From contig NZ_CP037954.1 in assembly GCF_004359195.1 (NCBI RefSeq), positions 1,116,001 through 1,180,000 on the forward strand: DNA of 64,000 bases, given 5' to 3'. The stretch is from Chryseobacterium salivictor. Its GTDB lineage: Bacteria > Bacteroidota > Bacteroidia > Flavobacteriales > Weeksellaceae. A model generated the notes under the pieces. The model searched no databases. It saw only the letters and a list, made by a program, of their open reading frames with translations, and was not told the DNA's origin. How positions within the stretch are numbered: position 1 is the stretch's first letter; each line of letters starts with the position of its first letter. The translations under genes were made by a program, and so were the position numbers. Below, one piece after another: positions 24,616 through 32,930 of the stretch.

Positions 24616-24744
24616 GATTATTATTTTATAAAATGAACTTCAATATACATATTTTTTCTTAAAAAAGTTAATAAAATCATAAAGTGGTCTCATTTTTGAA
24701 TGGTGAAATACATTATTATAAATTAACATTAAAATTTTAACATT

Positions 24745-25188
24745 ATGAAAAAGTTATTAGTAGTTTGCTCATTTTTCTTTTTAGGACAAATGGCATTTGC
24801 ACAAGCATGGCAAGGTAAAGGAGACCAAAAAATTCAGGTAGGTCTTAACGGTTGGGGTTACGGAACAGGTATTACAGCAACATATGATTACGGTTTATCC
24901 AAATTGATATCAATCGGCGCAGGTGCTAATTTCTTTTTTGATCATAGTAACGACAAATACAAAGATGATGACTTCGGAGTATTCGGTAGATTGAATTTTC
25001 ACCTACAGGAGCCTTTGGGATTGCCTTCACAGTGGGACATTTATCCAGGTGTTGATTTAGGACTTTTGGGTAAAAGCGGTACCTACTTCGGAGCGCATTT
25101 AGGAGTAAGATATTTCTTCAACAATAATGTCGGTATTTTCCTTGAAGCAGGGAATAACGGAAGCATCGGGGTTTCTTTCAACTTGTAA
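24745..25188 (+). CDS. Outer-membrane beta-barrel protein, DUF6646 type
   Basis: A 147-residue protein with signal peptide (MKKLLVVCSFFFLGQMAFAQ). Alternating beta strands rich in Gly and aromatic residues follow (QVGLNGWGYGTGITATYDYG, then FGVFGRLNFHL and GAHLGVRYFFNN), ending GSIGVSFNL. This is a small 8-stranded outer-membrane barrel of the DUF6646 type; the role is unknown. It has a clear terminator downstream. Confidence 0.82.
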   Translation: MKKLLVVCSFFFLGQMAFAQAWQGKGDQKIQVGLNGWGYGTGITATYDYGLSKLISIGAGANFFFDHSNDKYKDDDFGVFGRLNFHLQEPLGLPSQWDIYPGVDLGLLGKSGTYFGAHLGVRYFFNNNVGIFLEAGNNGSIGVSFNL

Positions 25189-25210
25189 GAAATTCAGGCA
25201 CATAAGACAA

Positions 25211-25237
25211 AAGGTTCTCATTTTGAGAGCCTTTTTT
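25211..25237 (+). terminator. Intrinsic terminator
   Basis: aaggttctca / tgagagcctt (25211-25233) with a 3-base loop and one G-U pair, followed by a T-run. It ends the DUF6646 transcript. Confidence 0.85.
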
Positions 25238-25239
25238 GT

Positions 25240-25268
25240 TTGGCATACTTTGATAATTTGTATCTTCG
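25240..25268 (+). promoter_or_regulatory. Promoter of rseP
   Basis: TTG (25240-25242), an 18-base spacer and TATCTTCG (25261-25268), which is one mismatch from TAnnTTTG, 30 bases before the rseP ATG. Confidence 0.6.
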
Positions 25269-25298
25269 CAAATCTTTAAAATAATTTAAAAATATTCA

Positions 25299-26636
25299 AT
25301 GACATTAATACAGTTATTTCAATTTATATTGAGCATCTCAATTCTTGTAATCCTCCATGAACTGGGACATTTTATTCCTGCTAAACTGTTCAAAACAAGA
25401 GTTGAAAAATTCTATCTTTTCTTTGATCCATGGTTTTCTTTATTTAAATTAAAATTCCGGGGTACAGAGTACGGAATTGGCTGGCTGCCGTTTGGGGGTT
25501 ATGTAAAGATCGCAGGAATGGTTGACGAAAGTATGGATACCGAGCAATTGAAGCAACCTGCTCAGCCATGGGAATTTCGCAGTAAGCCTGCGTGGCAGCG
25601 GTTAATCATCATGATGGGCGGAGTTACGGTTAATTTCTTTTTAGCATGGTTCATCTATTCTTCATTAAGTTATTTTAAAGGGGAAACCTATCACGATAAT
25701 GCCAAGTTTGAAAACGGAATTTCAGTGTCAGCAGCAGGTCAAAAAATGGGCTTGAAAAACGGAGACCGAATTCTGAAAATCGATGAAAAACCGGCTGAAA
25801 GAATGGAAACTTCAACTATTAACATGCTTTTCGCTAATCATGTCACCGTTTTAAGAGAAGGTAAAGAAGTTACTTTTCCTGTAAACGAAGATGGTGTCGC
25901 AGATGTACTGGCAGAGAATGAAGCTAAGATGTATTTCGGGCCACGTTATCCTGTGGTTATCGACAGTCTTTTCCCGAAAGGCAATGCTGAGGCGGCCGGA
26001 TTGCTGAAAGGTGACAGAATCGTTGGGATTAATGGCAAGCCTGTTAATTTTTTCGATGAACTGGCACCTGAGCTGTCTAAGTTAAAAAATCAAGAGGTTG
26101 TTTTAGATGTTGAAAGAAATAATCAGCTTGAAAAAGTAAATGTAAAAGTAAGCAGCGAAGGCAAACTTGGATTCGCAAATGACCTGTCGATCGCTCAGAA
26201 AGAATTCGAGAAAACACAGGTGAACAAAAAGTATTCTCTTGGCGAAGCAATTCCGAGAGGATTAACCAGAACAGTTGATGTTTTGACGATGCAGATCAAG
26301 CAGTTTAAAATTGTTTTCAACACCAAAACGCAAGGGTATAAAAAAGTTTCCGGACCTATTGGAATCATCAAACAGATGCCTGAGACGATTAATTGGGAGT
26401 TTTTCTGGAGCTTTACAGCGATGTTTTCAGTTTGGTTGGCTTTTCTCAATTTGATTCCGATTCCGGGATTAGACGGTGGACACGTGGTTTTCACACTTTG
26501 GGAAATGATCACCGGAAAACCGGTTCCGCAGAAAGTTTTAGAAAATGCACAAATGATAGGCGTGATTTTCCTAATGGGACTCATGGTTCTGATCTTCGGA
26601 AACGATATTTTAAAATGGATTACCGGAAAATTTTAA
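25299..26636 (+). CDS. rseP: Site-2 protease RseP/EcfE, zinc metallopeptidase
   Basis: A 445-residue inner-membrane intramembrane protease. The zinc motif HELGH lies in the first span (VILHELGHFIPAK, about residue 20). Two PDZ-like domains follow (GLKNGDRILKIDEKPAE and GLLKGDRIVGINGKPVN). The second metal motif is LNLIPIPGLDGGHVVF near residue 390. It cleaves anti-sigma factors and signal-peptide remnants within the membrane. The length fits the family. It has its own promoter and is followed by tRNA-Asn with a separate promoter. Confidence 0.95.
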   Translation: MTLIQLFQFILSISILVILHELGHFIPAKLFKTRVEKFYLFFDPWFSLFKLKFRGTEYGIGWLPFGGYVKIAGMVDESMDTEQLKQPAQPWEFRSKPAWQRLIIMMGGVTVNFFLAWFIYSSLSYFKGETYHDNAKFENGISVSAAGQKMGLKNGDRILKIDEKPAERMETSTINMLFANHVTVLREGKEVTFPVNEDGVADVLAENEAKMYFGPRYPVVIDSLFPKGNAEAAGLLKGDRIVGINGKPVNFFDELAPELSKLKNQEVVLDVERNNQLEKVNVKVSSEGKLGFANDLSIAQKEFEKTQVNKKYSLGEAIPRGLTRTVDVLTMQIKQFKIVFNTKTQGYKKVSGPIGIIKQMPETINWEFFWSFTAMFSVWLAFLNLIPIPGLDGGHVVFTLWEMITGKPVPQKVLENAQMIGVIFLMGLMVLIFGNDILKWITGKF

Positions 26637-26654
26637 AATATTTTTAAAATTATT

Positions 26655-26684
26655 TTGGTAGTATAAAAAAAGTTTCTATATTTG
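26655..26684 (+). promoter_or_regulatory. Consensus promoter of tRNA-Asn
   Basis: TTG (26655-26657), a 19-base spacer and TATATTTG (26677-26684). This is a textbook Bacteroidota housekeeping promoter, 26 bases before the mature tRNA. Confidence 0.8.
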
Positions 26685-26710
26685 CACACGCTTAAAGCAA
26701 AGAGCTACAC

Positions 26711-26784
26711 TCCTCTTTAGCTCAGTTGGTTAGAGCATCTGACTGTTAATCAGAGGGTCCTTGGTTCGAGCCCAAGAAGAGGAG
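26711..26784 (+). tRNA. tRNA-Asn (anticodon GTT)
   Basis: A 74-nt cloverleaf: acceptor stem tcctctt / aagagga with discriminator G. The D-loop is agctcagttggttagagc, the anticodon stem-loop ctgactgttaatcag with anticodon GTT, and the T-loop ggttcgagccc. CCA is not encoded. It has its own promoter and terminator. The DNA just downstream is accessory in character, which is common at tRNA genes, although no repeated tRNA 3' end was found. Confidence 0.97.
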
Positions 26785-26787
26785 CAA

Positions 26788-26818
26788 AACCATCACAGAA
26801 ATGTGGTGGTTTTTTTGT
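26788..26818 (+). terminator. Terminator of tRNA-Asn
   Basis: aaccatcac (26788-26796) pairs with gtggtggtt (26803-26811, one G-U) followed by a T-run. Confidence 0.85.
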
Positions 26819-27504
26819 GTTTAATTTTAAAGATGAAGGGTTTTTAATGATTCTAAGTTGTTTAAAGTCAAGTGCTTGTTTAAAAACAAACGCAAAATTT
26901 CTTTTCTGATTCTGCTTTAAGACGCAATTCCGGTTTCGCTGATTGGAAAGATCAGGGTTATAAGAAATCCATTTTACGGGATGTAGTGTTATCTGTATAT
27001 CCGTTTTTATGATAGTGAATATTTTAATCCTGTCTTGAACCCATCAAATATTTCAGTTGCCAAAAGGCTTTTTTTTCATTTTTTAAGGCGTCAAGACATT
27101 GCACTTAGGCAAAGTACATTTCTTCAAGCTGCGATACTACACGAAGTTGGTAATGCTGTGGAAGTAAGATATCGTTTTAAATACAGAAGTTATTATATTT
27201 TTGTATTGTTTGTGACTTTGTCATGTGTTTGGCTTTATAAGTGTTTGATTTGCTGTGTAATTGAAAATAATTTACTAATTTAGTCTGGATATATAAGCGG
27301 ATTTATTCTTCATGTGAATGATTTGGATTAAATGTTCAGGGAACCTCAACAGGGTTCGGATGATAGAGAATTGTCTGCTTATTGTAAGGTTTATATGAGG
27401 AGTCAGGTCAGCATACAGTCAGCATACAGTCAGCATACACTGCGGGTTGCTATGGAGATGACCAGAGGAAGCGATCACTATAACAATGTTAAAAATAAAT
27501 TACA
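26819..27504. other. Long stretch without a convincing gene
   Basis: About 690 bases following tRNA-Asn. Short frames exist but begin with TTG, have unusual composition and show no recognisable motif. It contains the 11-bp tandem repeat at 27407-27439 and an A-rich leader directly before the next gene. It may be the decayed edge of an inserted element. Confidence 0.5.
27407..27439 (+). repeat. Three tandem copies of gtcagcataca
   Basis: Exact 11-bp unit gtcagcataca repeated at 27407, 27418 and 27429, ~65 bases before the start of the next gene. The origin may be slippage, or it may be a binding array. Confidence 0.85.
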
Positions 27505-28275
27505 ATGGCAAAGCAGATCGGGGGCATTTTACTTAAAGGCACGATAGGAGAGGTGAACTTTTATGTGCAGGACGGAGAACCACTGGCGCGTATGTCGGGT
27601 GGCGGTTTTAACGGTGATGCGATCAGGAACGGTAAAAATATGGCGAGGGTACGTGAAACCTGCAGCGAGTTTACGGCCTGTTCTAAGGTGAATAAGGAAT
27701 TCAAAAAATCCATAGCACCTTTTCTTGCCGGTCATAAAGACGGCAAATTACACCAGAGGCTTATGAAGTTGTTTTTAACAATCAGAGATTGTGATCACAG
27801 TTCAGAAAGAGGAAAGCGGTCGGTTTTTCATGGGATTTCTTCAACATCGGGGAAACAGCTTTTAGAGGATTTTATTTTCACCCCTCAGCGGCCTGCTATT
27901 TTACCGTGTCCCTATATATTTGACTGGGAAAGCCGGAGTTTAAAAGTGCATGACTTTAGAGCGGATGAAACCGGATTTCCTGAGGAAGCAGACGCTATGG
28001 AAGTACGTGTCGGTTTGATCCGTTTTGATTTTGAGGCGCTTGCTTACCAACAGGTATTTGCGGCCCCAATGATTATCGCCCCTGATTTCAAAGAAGATTC
28101 TTTTGAGATTCTTTTCGATACAATACCGGAAGGCAACGGGATTTTGTTTTCGGTAGCTAGGGTTTCATTTTATCCGACGGTTCATGGGAAAGGATGTTTA
28201 TTGACCGGGGGAGATGCTTTTGGGATGGAGGTGTTGTCGGTGTGGGATACAGTTGAAGCCAGAAATCCGGCGTGA
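27505..28275 (+). CDS. Conserved-looking cytosolic protein of unknown function in accessory region
   Basis: A 256-residue protein without signal peptide or membrane span. The N-terminus (MAKQIGGILLKGTIGEVNFY, then ARMSGGG and NMARVRETCSEFTACSKVNKEFKKSI) resembles a flavobacterial family that begins 'MARQTG-I-KLKGTIGG-SFY-..-AREKGG' and often occurs in tandem copies in variable regions. This resemblance is recalled, not searched. The C-terminal half is beta-rich (VRVGLIRFDFEALAY, FSVARVSFYPTVHGKG). It starts at an ATG after an A-rich leader. GC content looks higher than in the surrounding gap. The function is unknown; neighbours give no clue beyond location in an island-like segment. Confidence 0.75.
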   Translation: MAKQIGGILLKGTIGEVNFYVQDGEPLARMSGGGFNGDAIRNGKNMARVRETCSEFTACSKVNKEFKKSIAPFLAGHKDGKLHQRLMKLFLTIRDCDHSSERGKRSVFHGISSTSGKQLLEDFIFTPQRPAILPCPYIFDWESRSLKVHDFRADETGFPEEADAMEVRVGLIRFDFEALAYQQVFAAPMIIAPDFKEDSFEILFDTIPEGNGILFSVARVSFYPTVHGKGCLLTGGDAFGMEVLSVWDTVEARNPA

Positions 28276-28351
28276 TTGGATGGTTGAAAGTTTTCGAAAA
28301 GCAACCGAAAGTCAGTGCACGAATAAAAATTGTCAATTTTTGAAATATTGA

Positions 28352-28582
28352 AAACACGCGGAAGAAATTTATACCTTATCTTTTGTATGGGATCAACTGA
28401 ATTATACCTCTCTTAATCCCATGAGCGGAGGCTGGTTTAAAAAAGTAGCGCAGTATATTTATTGTGTAGCAAGCAACTGCTTTTCTGGAAAAGTATTGCT
28501 GAATATAACAATGGCAGATCCTTCGATGATAAACATTACTAAAACTAATGAGTTTTGGAAATATAATAATGGTGAGGAGTGA
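28352..28582 (+). pseudogene. Possible gene fragment without proper start
   Basis: Open frame of ~76 codons between stops. It contains an internal ATG (28421) and reads ...TLSFVWDQLNYTSLNPM then SGGWFKKVAQYIYCV and ends NEFWKYNNGEE. The aromatic-rich, protein-like composition suggests the 3' end of a broken gene. No family is recognised. Confidence 0.25.
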
Positions 28583-28595
28583 GATTGAAGAGGCT

Positions 28596-28612
28596 CAAAG
28601 TCGGAGACTTTG
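28596..28612. repeat. Short perfect palindrome with GGA loop
   Basis: caaagtc-gga-gactttg, a 7-bp perfect stem, followed by a G-rich stretch (gcgcagcgggggtag). Similar words are remembered as repeated elements in Chryseobacterium-type genomes. A second partial word aaagtcgga occurs ~30 bases downstream. Confidence 0.4.
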
Positions 28613-28843
28613 CGCAGCGGGGGTAGACGGGGAGATTAAAGTCGGAATGACCGGACTGATCCGCAATCAAATTTCAACAAGAATTTAGAGAAAAGACAAA
28701 CAACCCTATTGAACTCGATTATCAAATTAATTATTAGGTGATGATGTTATTTCCGATTGACATCAGAAAAATAATAGAGGAGGTGAAAGTAATTTAAAAA
28801 CTGTATACAAAAACTAAAAATATTTAACTAGGTTTTTGTATCT

Positions 28844-28868
28844 ATGCTGTTATACTTAATAACAGCAT
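28844..28868 (+). promoter_or_regulatory. Hairpin overlapping the start codon of the next gene
   Basis: atgctgtta (28844-28852) and taacagcat (28860-28868) pair perfectly over a 7-base loop. The right arm includes the first two bases of the ATG at 28867. In mRNA it would bury the start site, suggesting translational control. Confidence 0.5.
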
Positions 28869-30072
28869 GAATAAAAATGTTTTACTTTTTTTTGTTTTTC
28901 TCCTAATTTATCTTTTTTCTATAGGACCTGATCCGATATTGGGCGATAGTTTAGCCTTTACCGTAGTGGCTTCTAAGGGTTTCGATTTAGCAACAAATGC
29001 AACAAATCATTTTCTCTACATTAATTCGCTGGCGGTTCTACATAAGATATTTCCTTTGATCAATCCCCATTATTTATTTGTAGGTTTCAGTATAGGATGT
29101 TCAATATTAACATTGTGTTTCTTAAGAAAATTTCTGTTTTTATTTGATGTTAAGAAAGGTATTATAGACCTTGTAGTTTTATTTTTCGGTTTTTCTTTCA
29201 CCTTTTGGAGAATTTCTATTATTACGGAAGTTTACAGTTTTTACCTCTTGTTTGTTATATTGTTTTTATACCAAATTTTTTTATTTATAAAAGAGAATAG
29301 ACGTATTAATTTTTACTGGAGTGCCGTATTATTCGGTTTAATGTTTTTAATTCACATTCAAACCATATTGCTTGTGCCTTTTTATTTGTATTTTTTATAC
29401 GAAAATTTCAAGAGTGATAAAATGAATATTATAAAAGGTCTTCTTATAACCACTGTACTTTTTTCAGTTCTTCTGATTCCGGTCATTCAGGGAAAAAATA
29501 GTTTTACTGCAATTTTTACAGATGATGCGTGGGGCTCTTCTTTTTTTCATTTAGATTTTAAAATATTTATAAAAAGTTTAGGAAGAAATTTAGTTTTTTT
29601 ACTGTATAATTTCTTGTTTTTCACGTACTTTATCATTCGAGGCTTACATAAAGTACCATTTAAAAAGTATTTTATTATTGCAATTCTCCCCTATGTTTTT
29701 TTTATTCTAAAACATGATGTGTCAGATTCTTATGTTTTTCATTTAGTGCCTTATTTATTGGTTTTAGTAATGATGGCAAAAGGTTTGGAAAACTTTAATT
29801 TTAGTAAAAAATATCTTCTGGTATTTTCTATTCCATTAATTTATTTTATGACCTTTAAAATAATAGATTCTACCAAAATTGGTGAATCAATCAATAACGA
29901 AACCGGTTTTAAAGGTGGTGCCAGATATCTTTTTTTTCCGCCTCTGAAAGGTAATCCAGATATTTTAAAATTTATTGAAGCATATGACAAAAATAAATTA
30001 AAAGCTAAGCCCGCTTTTGACAGACAATACCAATATGCTAAAGACTGGATATTAATTAAGAGTAATTATTAA
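28867..30072 (+). CDS. Polytopic membrane protein, GT-C/DUF2723-like
   Basis: A 401-residue protein with about ten membrane spans. Its first loop motif GPDPILGDSLAFTVVASKGFDLATNATNHFLYI recalls the acidic first-loop region of DUF2723 and GT-C fold glycosyltransferases, where an Asp acts on a lipid-linked sugar. The C-terminal part is short and soluble (KPAFDRQYQYAKDWILIKSNY). It is very AT-rich compared with neighbours and lies in the accessory segment, so horizontal gain is plausible. The activity is uncertain. Confidence 0.75.
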   Translation: MNKNVLLFFVFLLIYLFSIGPDPILGDSLAFTVVASKGFDLATNATNHFLYINSLAVLHKIFPLINPHYLFVGFSIGCSILTLCFLRKFLFLFDVKKGIIDLVVLFFGFSFTFWRISIITEVYSFYLLFVILFLYQIFLFIKENRRINFYWSAVLFGLMFLIHIQTILLVPFYLYFLYENFKSDKMNIIKGLLITTVLFSVLLIPVIQGKNSFTAIFTDDAWGSSFFHLDFKIFIKSLGRNLVFLLYNFLFFTYFIIRGLHKVPFKKYFIIAILPYVFFILKHDVSDSYVFHLVPYLLVLVMMAKGLENFNFSKKYLLVFSIPLIYFMTFKIIDSTKIGESINNETGFKGGARYLFFPPLKGNPDILKFIEAYDKNKLKAKPAFDRQYQYAKDWILIKSNY

Positions 30073-30292
30073 GTAATTGATGATAAAAAAAGGTATACAC
30101 TGCGACCCAATCTTCAACAATTTTTTCTTAAACATTTAGATATATTTTAAGTTTTGAGTCCTAGAATTGTGAAATACTTTTTGGCCTGCCTTAAAGGCAA
30201 TGCTGAAATAGTCCCCCAATATTTAAGATTGATTGAACGTTTCTTTTACCAAATCAGAAAATTACGGGTGTATCAGACTTAGTTTTAAATGG

Positions 30293-30318
30293 AATCCCGT
30301 CTTTGTCGGGATTTTTTT
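30293..30318 (+). terminator. Intrinsic terminator
   Basis: aatcccg / cgggatt (30293-30299, 30307-30313) then a T-run. It lies ~220 bases after the membrane protein gene and just before the promoter of the lipoprotein gene, marking the end of the accessory segment. Confidence 0.75.
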
Positions 30319-30347
30319 ATAAATTTGTTCGAAACCAAAACATAAGT

Positions 30348-31547
30348 ATGAGTAAGAATAGAACTAAAGATACAACCGGGAAAACTGCTTTTTTTAAAAT
30401 AAGCAGATTTTTTGTTTTCGCAGTATTGCTGCTTTTTGTAAGCTGTAAAAAAGATACCGTTGATGCTACAACAACACAGACTCTCCAGTCCAGCATCAAT
30501 GATATGGCTTCCGGGCTGAATACGTTGCAGCAGGTTAAATTCAATGAAGCGCTTTATATCTTAAAGACTTTTGGTGTTGAGGCCGAAGGAGAAACCAATG
30601 AACTGAAGGCGCTGGGTATTTTAATCAACGGAAAGAAAGTTCCTGAAATATTTTCACTCGCAGATCAGGTGGCTCAAAAGAATGGAGTCGAGTGGTCGAG
30701 CACAGGACCTCCTTCTTTAGGAAATATGAATATTTTTGGAAATGATAAGGCCAAAGAATTCGATGCGAATGATATTCAGGCAAGTTCCCTGAGTGTGGAG
30801 GTGAACAGCACCGGAAATGATGCGGTTTTAGGGCCACAATCTTTGCAGGTGGTTCCAAGGCTACTGGATGCTAAAGGACAGCCCATTGTATTTGAAGGTG
30901 CAGCTTTAGAAGTCGTTCTGCAGGTTTCCAGCGGCGGCAACCGTATTTCTACTGCAAAGAATCTGATGTTGGACAATAACTTCAAAGGATTTAATGTGAG
31001 ATTTGCATCACTGCCTGCTCAAAAGATCGTCGACCAAAGCGTTGATATTACCGTCACGGTAAAGACGACAAAGAAAACCTTTAAAATGTCAAAAATAGGA
31101 GTGCCGGTGAATCCGAAAGCATTATTAATGCCTGCCGGGAATCCAGCGGATAATCCAGCAAATGAAGTTTTTGAAGACCAGATTGCTACCCCGGATGCTT
31201 CCGGTGTAATTCCAGATACCAAAGTGCCTGCAGCTGATCCAAAAGCGAGCGTTTCAAAATTTTTAAACAATCTGTCTGCTCAGAATCTTCGGGGCGCTTA
31301 TGAGGTGGCTGATAATCCGAACTGGGGTTCTTATGAAACTTTCTCTAATCCAACTTCCGGTTTTGGTGGGGTGAAAAATATTACGGTAAAGAATATGACG
31401 ACCAACAATGCCAGTGCAAATGCGGCCAGCGTAAATGCTACTTATGATATTACTGATAAAGAAGGGAGAACAACAGCTGTACAGGTTACATTTGGATTAA
31501 AAAATGTCAACGGCGACTGGAAAATTTCAAGTTATAAAATCAATTAA
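30348..31547 (+). CDS. Lipoprotein with C-terminal NTF2-like domain, function unknown
   Basis: A 399-residue lipoprotein with a long N-terminus, hydrophobic segment and lipobox FVS-C near residue 34. The middle is beta-rich with a Pro/Asp linker (AGNPADNPANEVFED). The C-terminal ~95 residues (ASVSKFLNNLSAQNLRGAYE ... TFGLKNVNGDWKISSYKIN) look like an NTF2/DUF4878-type domain. A TTG start 45 bases upstream would read through the promoter element TAAATTTG (30320-30327) and is rejected. It ends one base before apt, suggesting cotranscription. Confidence 0.78.
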   Translation: MSKNRTKDTTGKTAFFKISRFFVFAVLLLFVSCKKDTVDATTTQTLQSSINDMASGLNTLQQVKFNEALYILKTFGVEAEGETNELKALGILINGKKVPEIFSLADQVAQKNGVEWSSTGPPSLGNMNIFGNDKAKEFDANDIQASSLSVEVNSTGNDAVLGPQSLQVVPRLLDAKGQPIVFEGAALEVVLQVSSGGNRISTAKNLMLDNNFKGFNVRFASLPAQKIVDQSVDITVTVKTTKKTFKMSKIGVPVNPKALLMPAGNPADNPANEVFEDQIATPDASGVIPDTKVPAADPKASVSKFLNNLSAQNLRGAYEVADNPNWGSYETFSNPTSGFGGVKNITVKNMTTNNASANAASVNATYDITDKEGRTTAVQVTFGLKNVNGDWKISSYKIN

Positions 31548-31548
31548 A

Positions 31549-32082
31549 ATGAATCAGCAACTTGTTCAGGATTTAAAAAATACCATTCAGAATATTCCTG
31601 ATTTTCCGCAACCGGGAATTCAGTTTAAAGATATAACCCCGATATTTCTCAATCCAAAACTTTATGAAGAGGTCATTGCGGACCTGGCCAGTTTCAGCCG
31701 GGGTAAAATCGACGCCGTCTGCGGGATCGAAAGCCGCGGTTATCTTTTCGGCATTGCCATTGCCGTGGCCTTGGATGTGCCTTTTATTCTGATCCGGAAG
31801 CAGGGGAAATTGCCGCCCCCTTTTGTAAGTCAGAAGTACGACCTCGAGTACGGTTCGGCAGAAATAGAAATGCGGACGGGACAATTACAACCCGGACAAA
31901 GAATTCTGATTCACGATGATTTATTGGCCACTGGAGGAACAACTGAAGCAGCCGCACATCTTGTTCAAAAGCAAGGCGGAATTGTTTCGCAGTTCAGTTT
32001 CTTAATCGGGCTAAAAGATCTGGAAGGTGAAAAGAGGCTCGAAAAATTCGGAGCCGAAGTTCATCAGATATTAACCTATTGA
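31549..32082 (+). CDS. apt: Adenine phosphoribosyltransferase
   Basis: A 177-residue type I phosphoribosyltransferase. It begins DLKNTIQNIPDFPQPGIQFKDITPI, then has CGIESRGYLFG and IRKQGKLPPP. The PRPP-binding motif is ILIHDDLLATGGTTEAA. It salvages adenine to AMP. Length and motif order fit Apt. The ATG one base after the lipoprotein stop is the natural start. Confidence 0.96.
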   Translation: MNQQLVQDLKNTIQNIPDFPQPGIQFKDITPIFLNPKLYEEVIADLASFSRGKIDAVCGIESRGYLFGIAIAVALDVPFILIRKQGKLPPPFVSQKYDLEYGSAEIEMRTGQLQPGQRILIHDDLLATGGTTEAAAHLVQKQGGIVSQFSFLIGLKDLEGEKRLEKFGAEVHQILTY

Positions 32083-32152
32083 CCTAAAATATAACAATTT
32101 AGAGCTTTCCTGAAATTAAAATTTAACTGAAAATGTTTTTTTGAGCATAATT

Positions 32153-32182
32153 TTGTATATCGTTTAAAAACAGTTAAATTTG
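32153..32182 (+). promoter_or_regulatory. Consensus promoter of the TPR-protein/ribH unit
   Basis: TTG (32153-32155), a 19-base spacer and TAAATTTG (32175-32182), 23 bases before the ATG. It is an exact match to the Bacteroidota consensus. Confidence 0.8.
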
Positions 32183-32204
32183 CACTTCAATTTTTATCAA
32201 AATT

Positions 32205-32915
32205 ATGGCAAAATTCAATTCCCGCACCAGCAAAAAAGAAATGGAAGGTAAGGAAACTGTAGAAGTTTTCAAAGACCTCGACAGAGGTGCACTCGATACT
32301 GAGAGATTTCTCGAAAAAAATGCTAAATCTTTAATGATCGTTTTCGGTGTATTGTTGGCAGGCGTTTTAGGATATTTTGCTTTTCAGCAGTTTTACGAAG
32401 CACCAAGAAATGAAGAAGCTACTTTAAGCTACCTTGCTGCCCAGAAAAATTTGGCAGACGGAAAAGACGATTTGGCTTTAGGTGGAAAAAGCGCAGCAAA
32501 CCCAGGTTATTTAGGGACTTATAAGGAGTACTCGGGAACCAAGGTGGGTAAACTTTCTTCTTACAACGCCGGATTAATTAAATTTAAAGAAGGCAAATAC
32601 CAGGAAGCTTACGACCTTCTGGATAACTTTTCTTCTGACAACAAAGTTTTAATGGCTTTGAAATATGGCGCCATGGCAGACAGCCAGGCCAACCTTAATA
32701 AAAGCGACGATGCGTTGTCTCTTTTGAACAAAGCAATTTCAGCTTCAGATGATCCTTATACTTCTTATTACTTTACAAGAAAAGCAGGAATCGTAGCATT
32801 GGCTTTGAAAAAGAACGCCGACGCGAAAAAATATTTCTCTACCATCGACGAAAAATATCAGGATTACGATAATGGAATGTCTGACTCGTATATCGAAATG
32901 GTAAAATATTACTAA
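32205..32915 (+). CDS. Membrane-anchored TPR protein, YfgM-like
   Basis: A 236-residue protein with a cytosolic charged N-terminus, one membrane span (about residues 44-64, SLMIVFGVLLAGVLGYFAF) and three TPR-like repeats (YNAGLIKFKEGKYQEAYDLL, LKYGAMADSQANLNKSDDAL, AGIVALALKKNADAKKYFS). The plan matches YfgM/TPR_21 proteins that associate with the Sec translocon and periplasmic chaperones. It precedes ribH by 15 bases and has a strong promoter, implying high constitutive expression. Confidence 0.8.
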   Translation: MAKFNSRTSKKEMEGKETVEVFKDLDRGALDTERFLEKNAKSLMIVFGVLLAGVLGYFAFQQFYEAPRNEEATLSYLAAQKNLADGKDDLALGGKSAANPGYLGTYKEYSGTKVGKLSSYNAGLIKFKEGKYQEAYDLLDNFSSDNKVLMALKYGAMADSQANLNKSDDALSLLNKAISASDDPYTSYYFTRKAGIVALALKKNADAKKYFSTIDEKYQDYDNGMSDSYIEMVKYY

Positions 32916-32930
32916 TTAAAAAATACTATA

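Larger units (their letters stand above)
28276..28866. other. Stretch with decayed coding fragments
   Basis: About 590 bases with no intact gene. One open stretch (28352-28582) is described separately. A further short frame is seen near 28741-28798 (MMLFPIDIRKIIEEVKVI). The dyad at 28596-28612 and a start-overlapping hairpin at the right end are the only clear structures. It looks like the remains of a variable gene cluster. Confidence 0.45.

Noticed and set aside
27035..27283. 82-codon plus-strand frame downstream of tRNA-Asn
   Set aside because: It starts at TTG, shows no recognisable motif or ribosome-binding context, and its composition is that of non-coding AT-rich DNA.
27332..27547. 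71-codon frame spanning the 11-bp tandem repeat
   Set aside because: The frame is carried by the repeat itself and runs into the start of the clear gene at 27505 in another frame.
26711..30300. tRNA-Asn as an integration site with a duplicated 3' end
   Set aside because: No second copy of the T-arm/acceptor end (e.g. cccaagaagaggag) was seen downstream, and no integrase gene is present.
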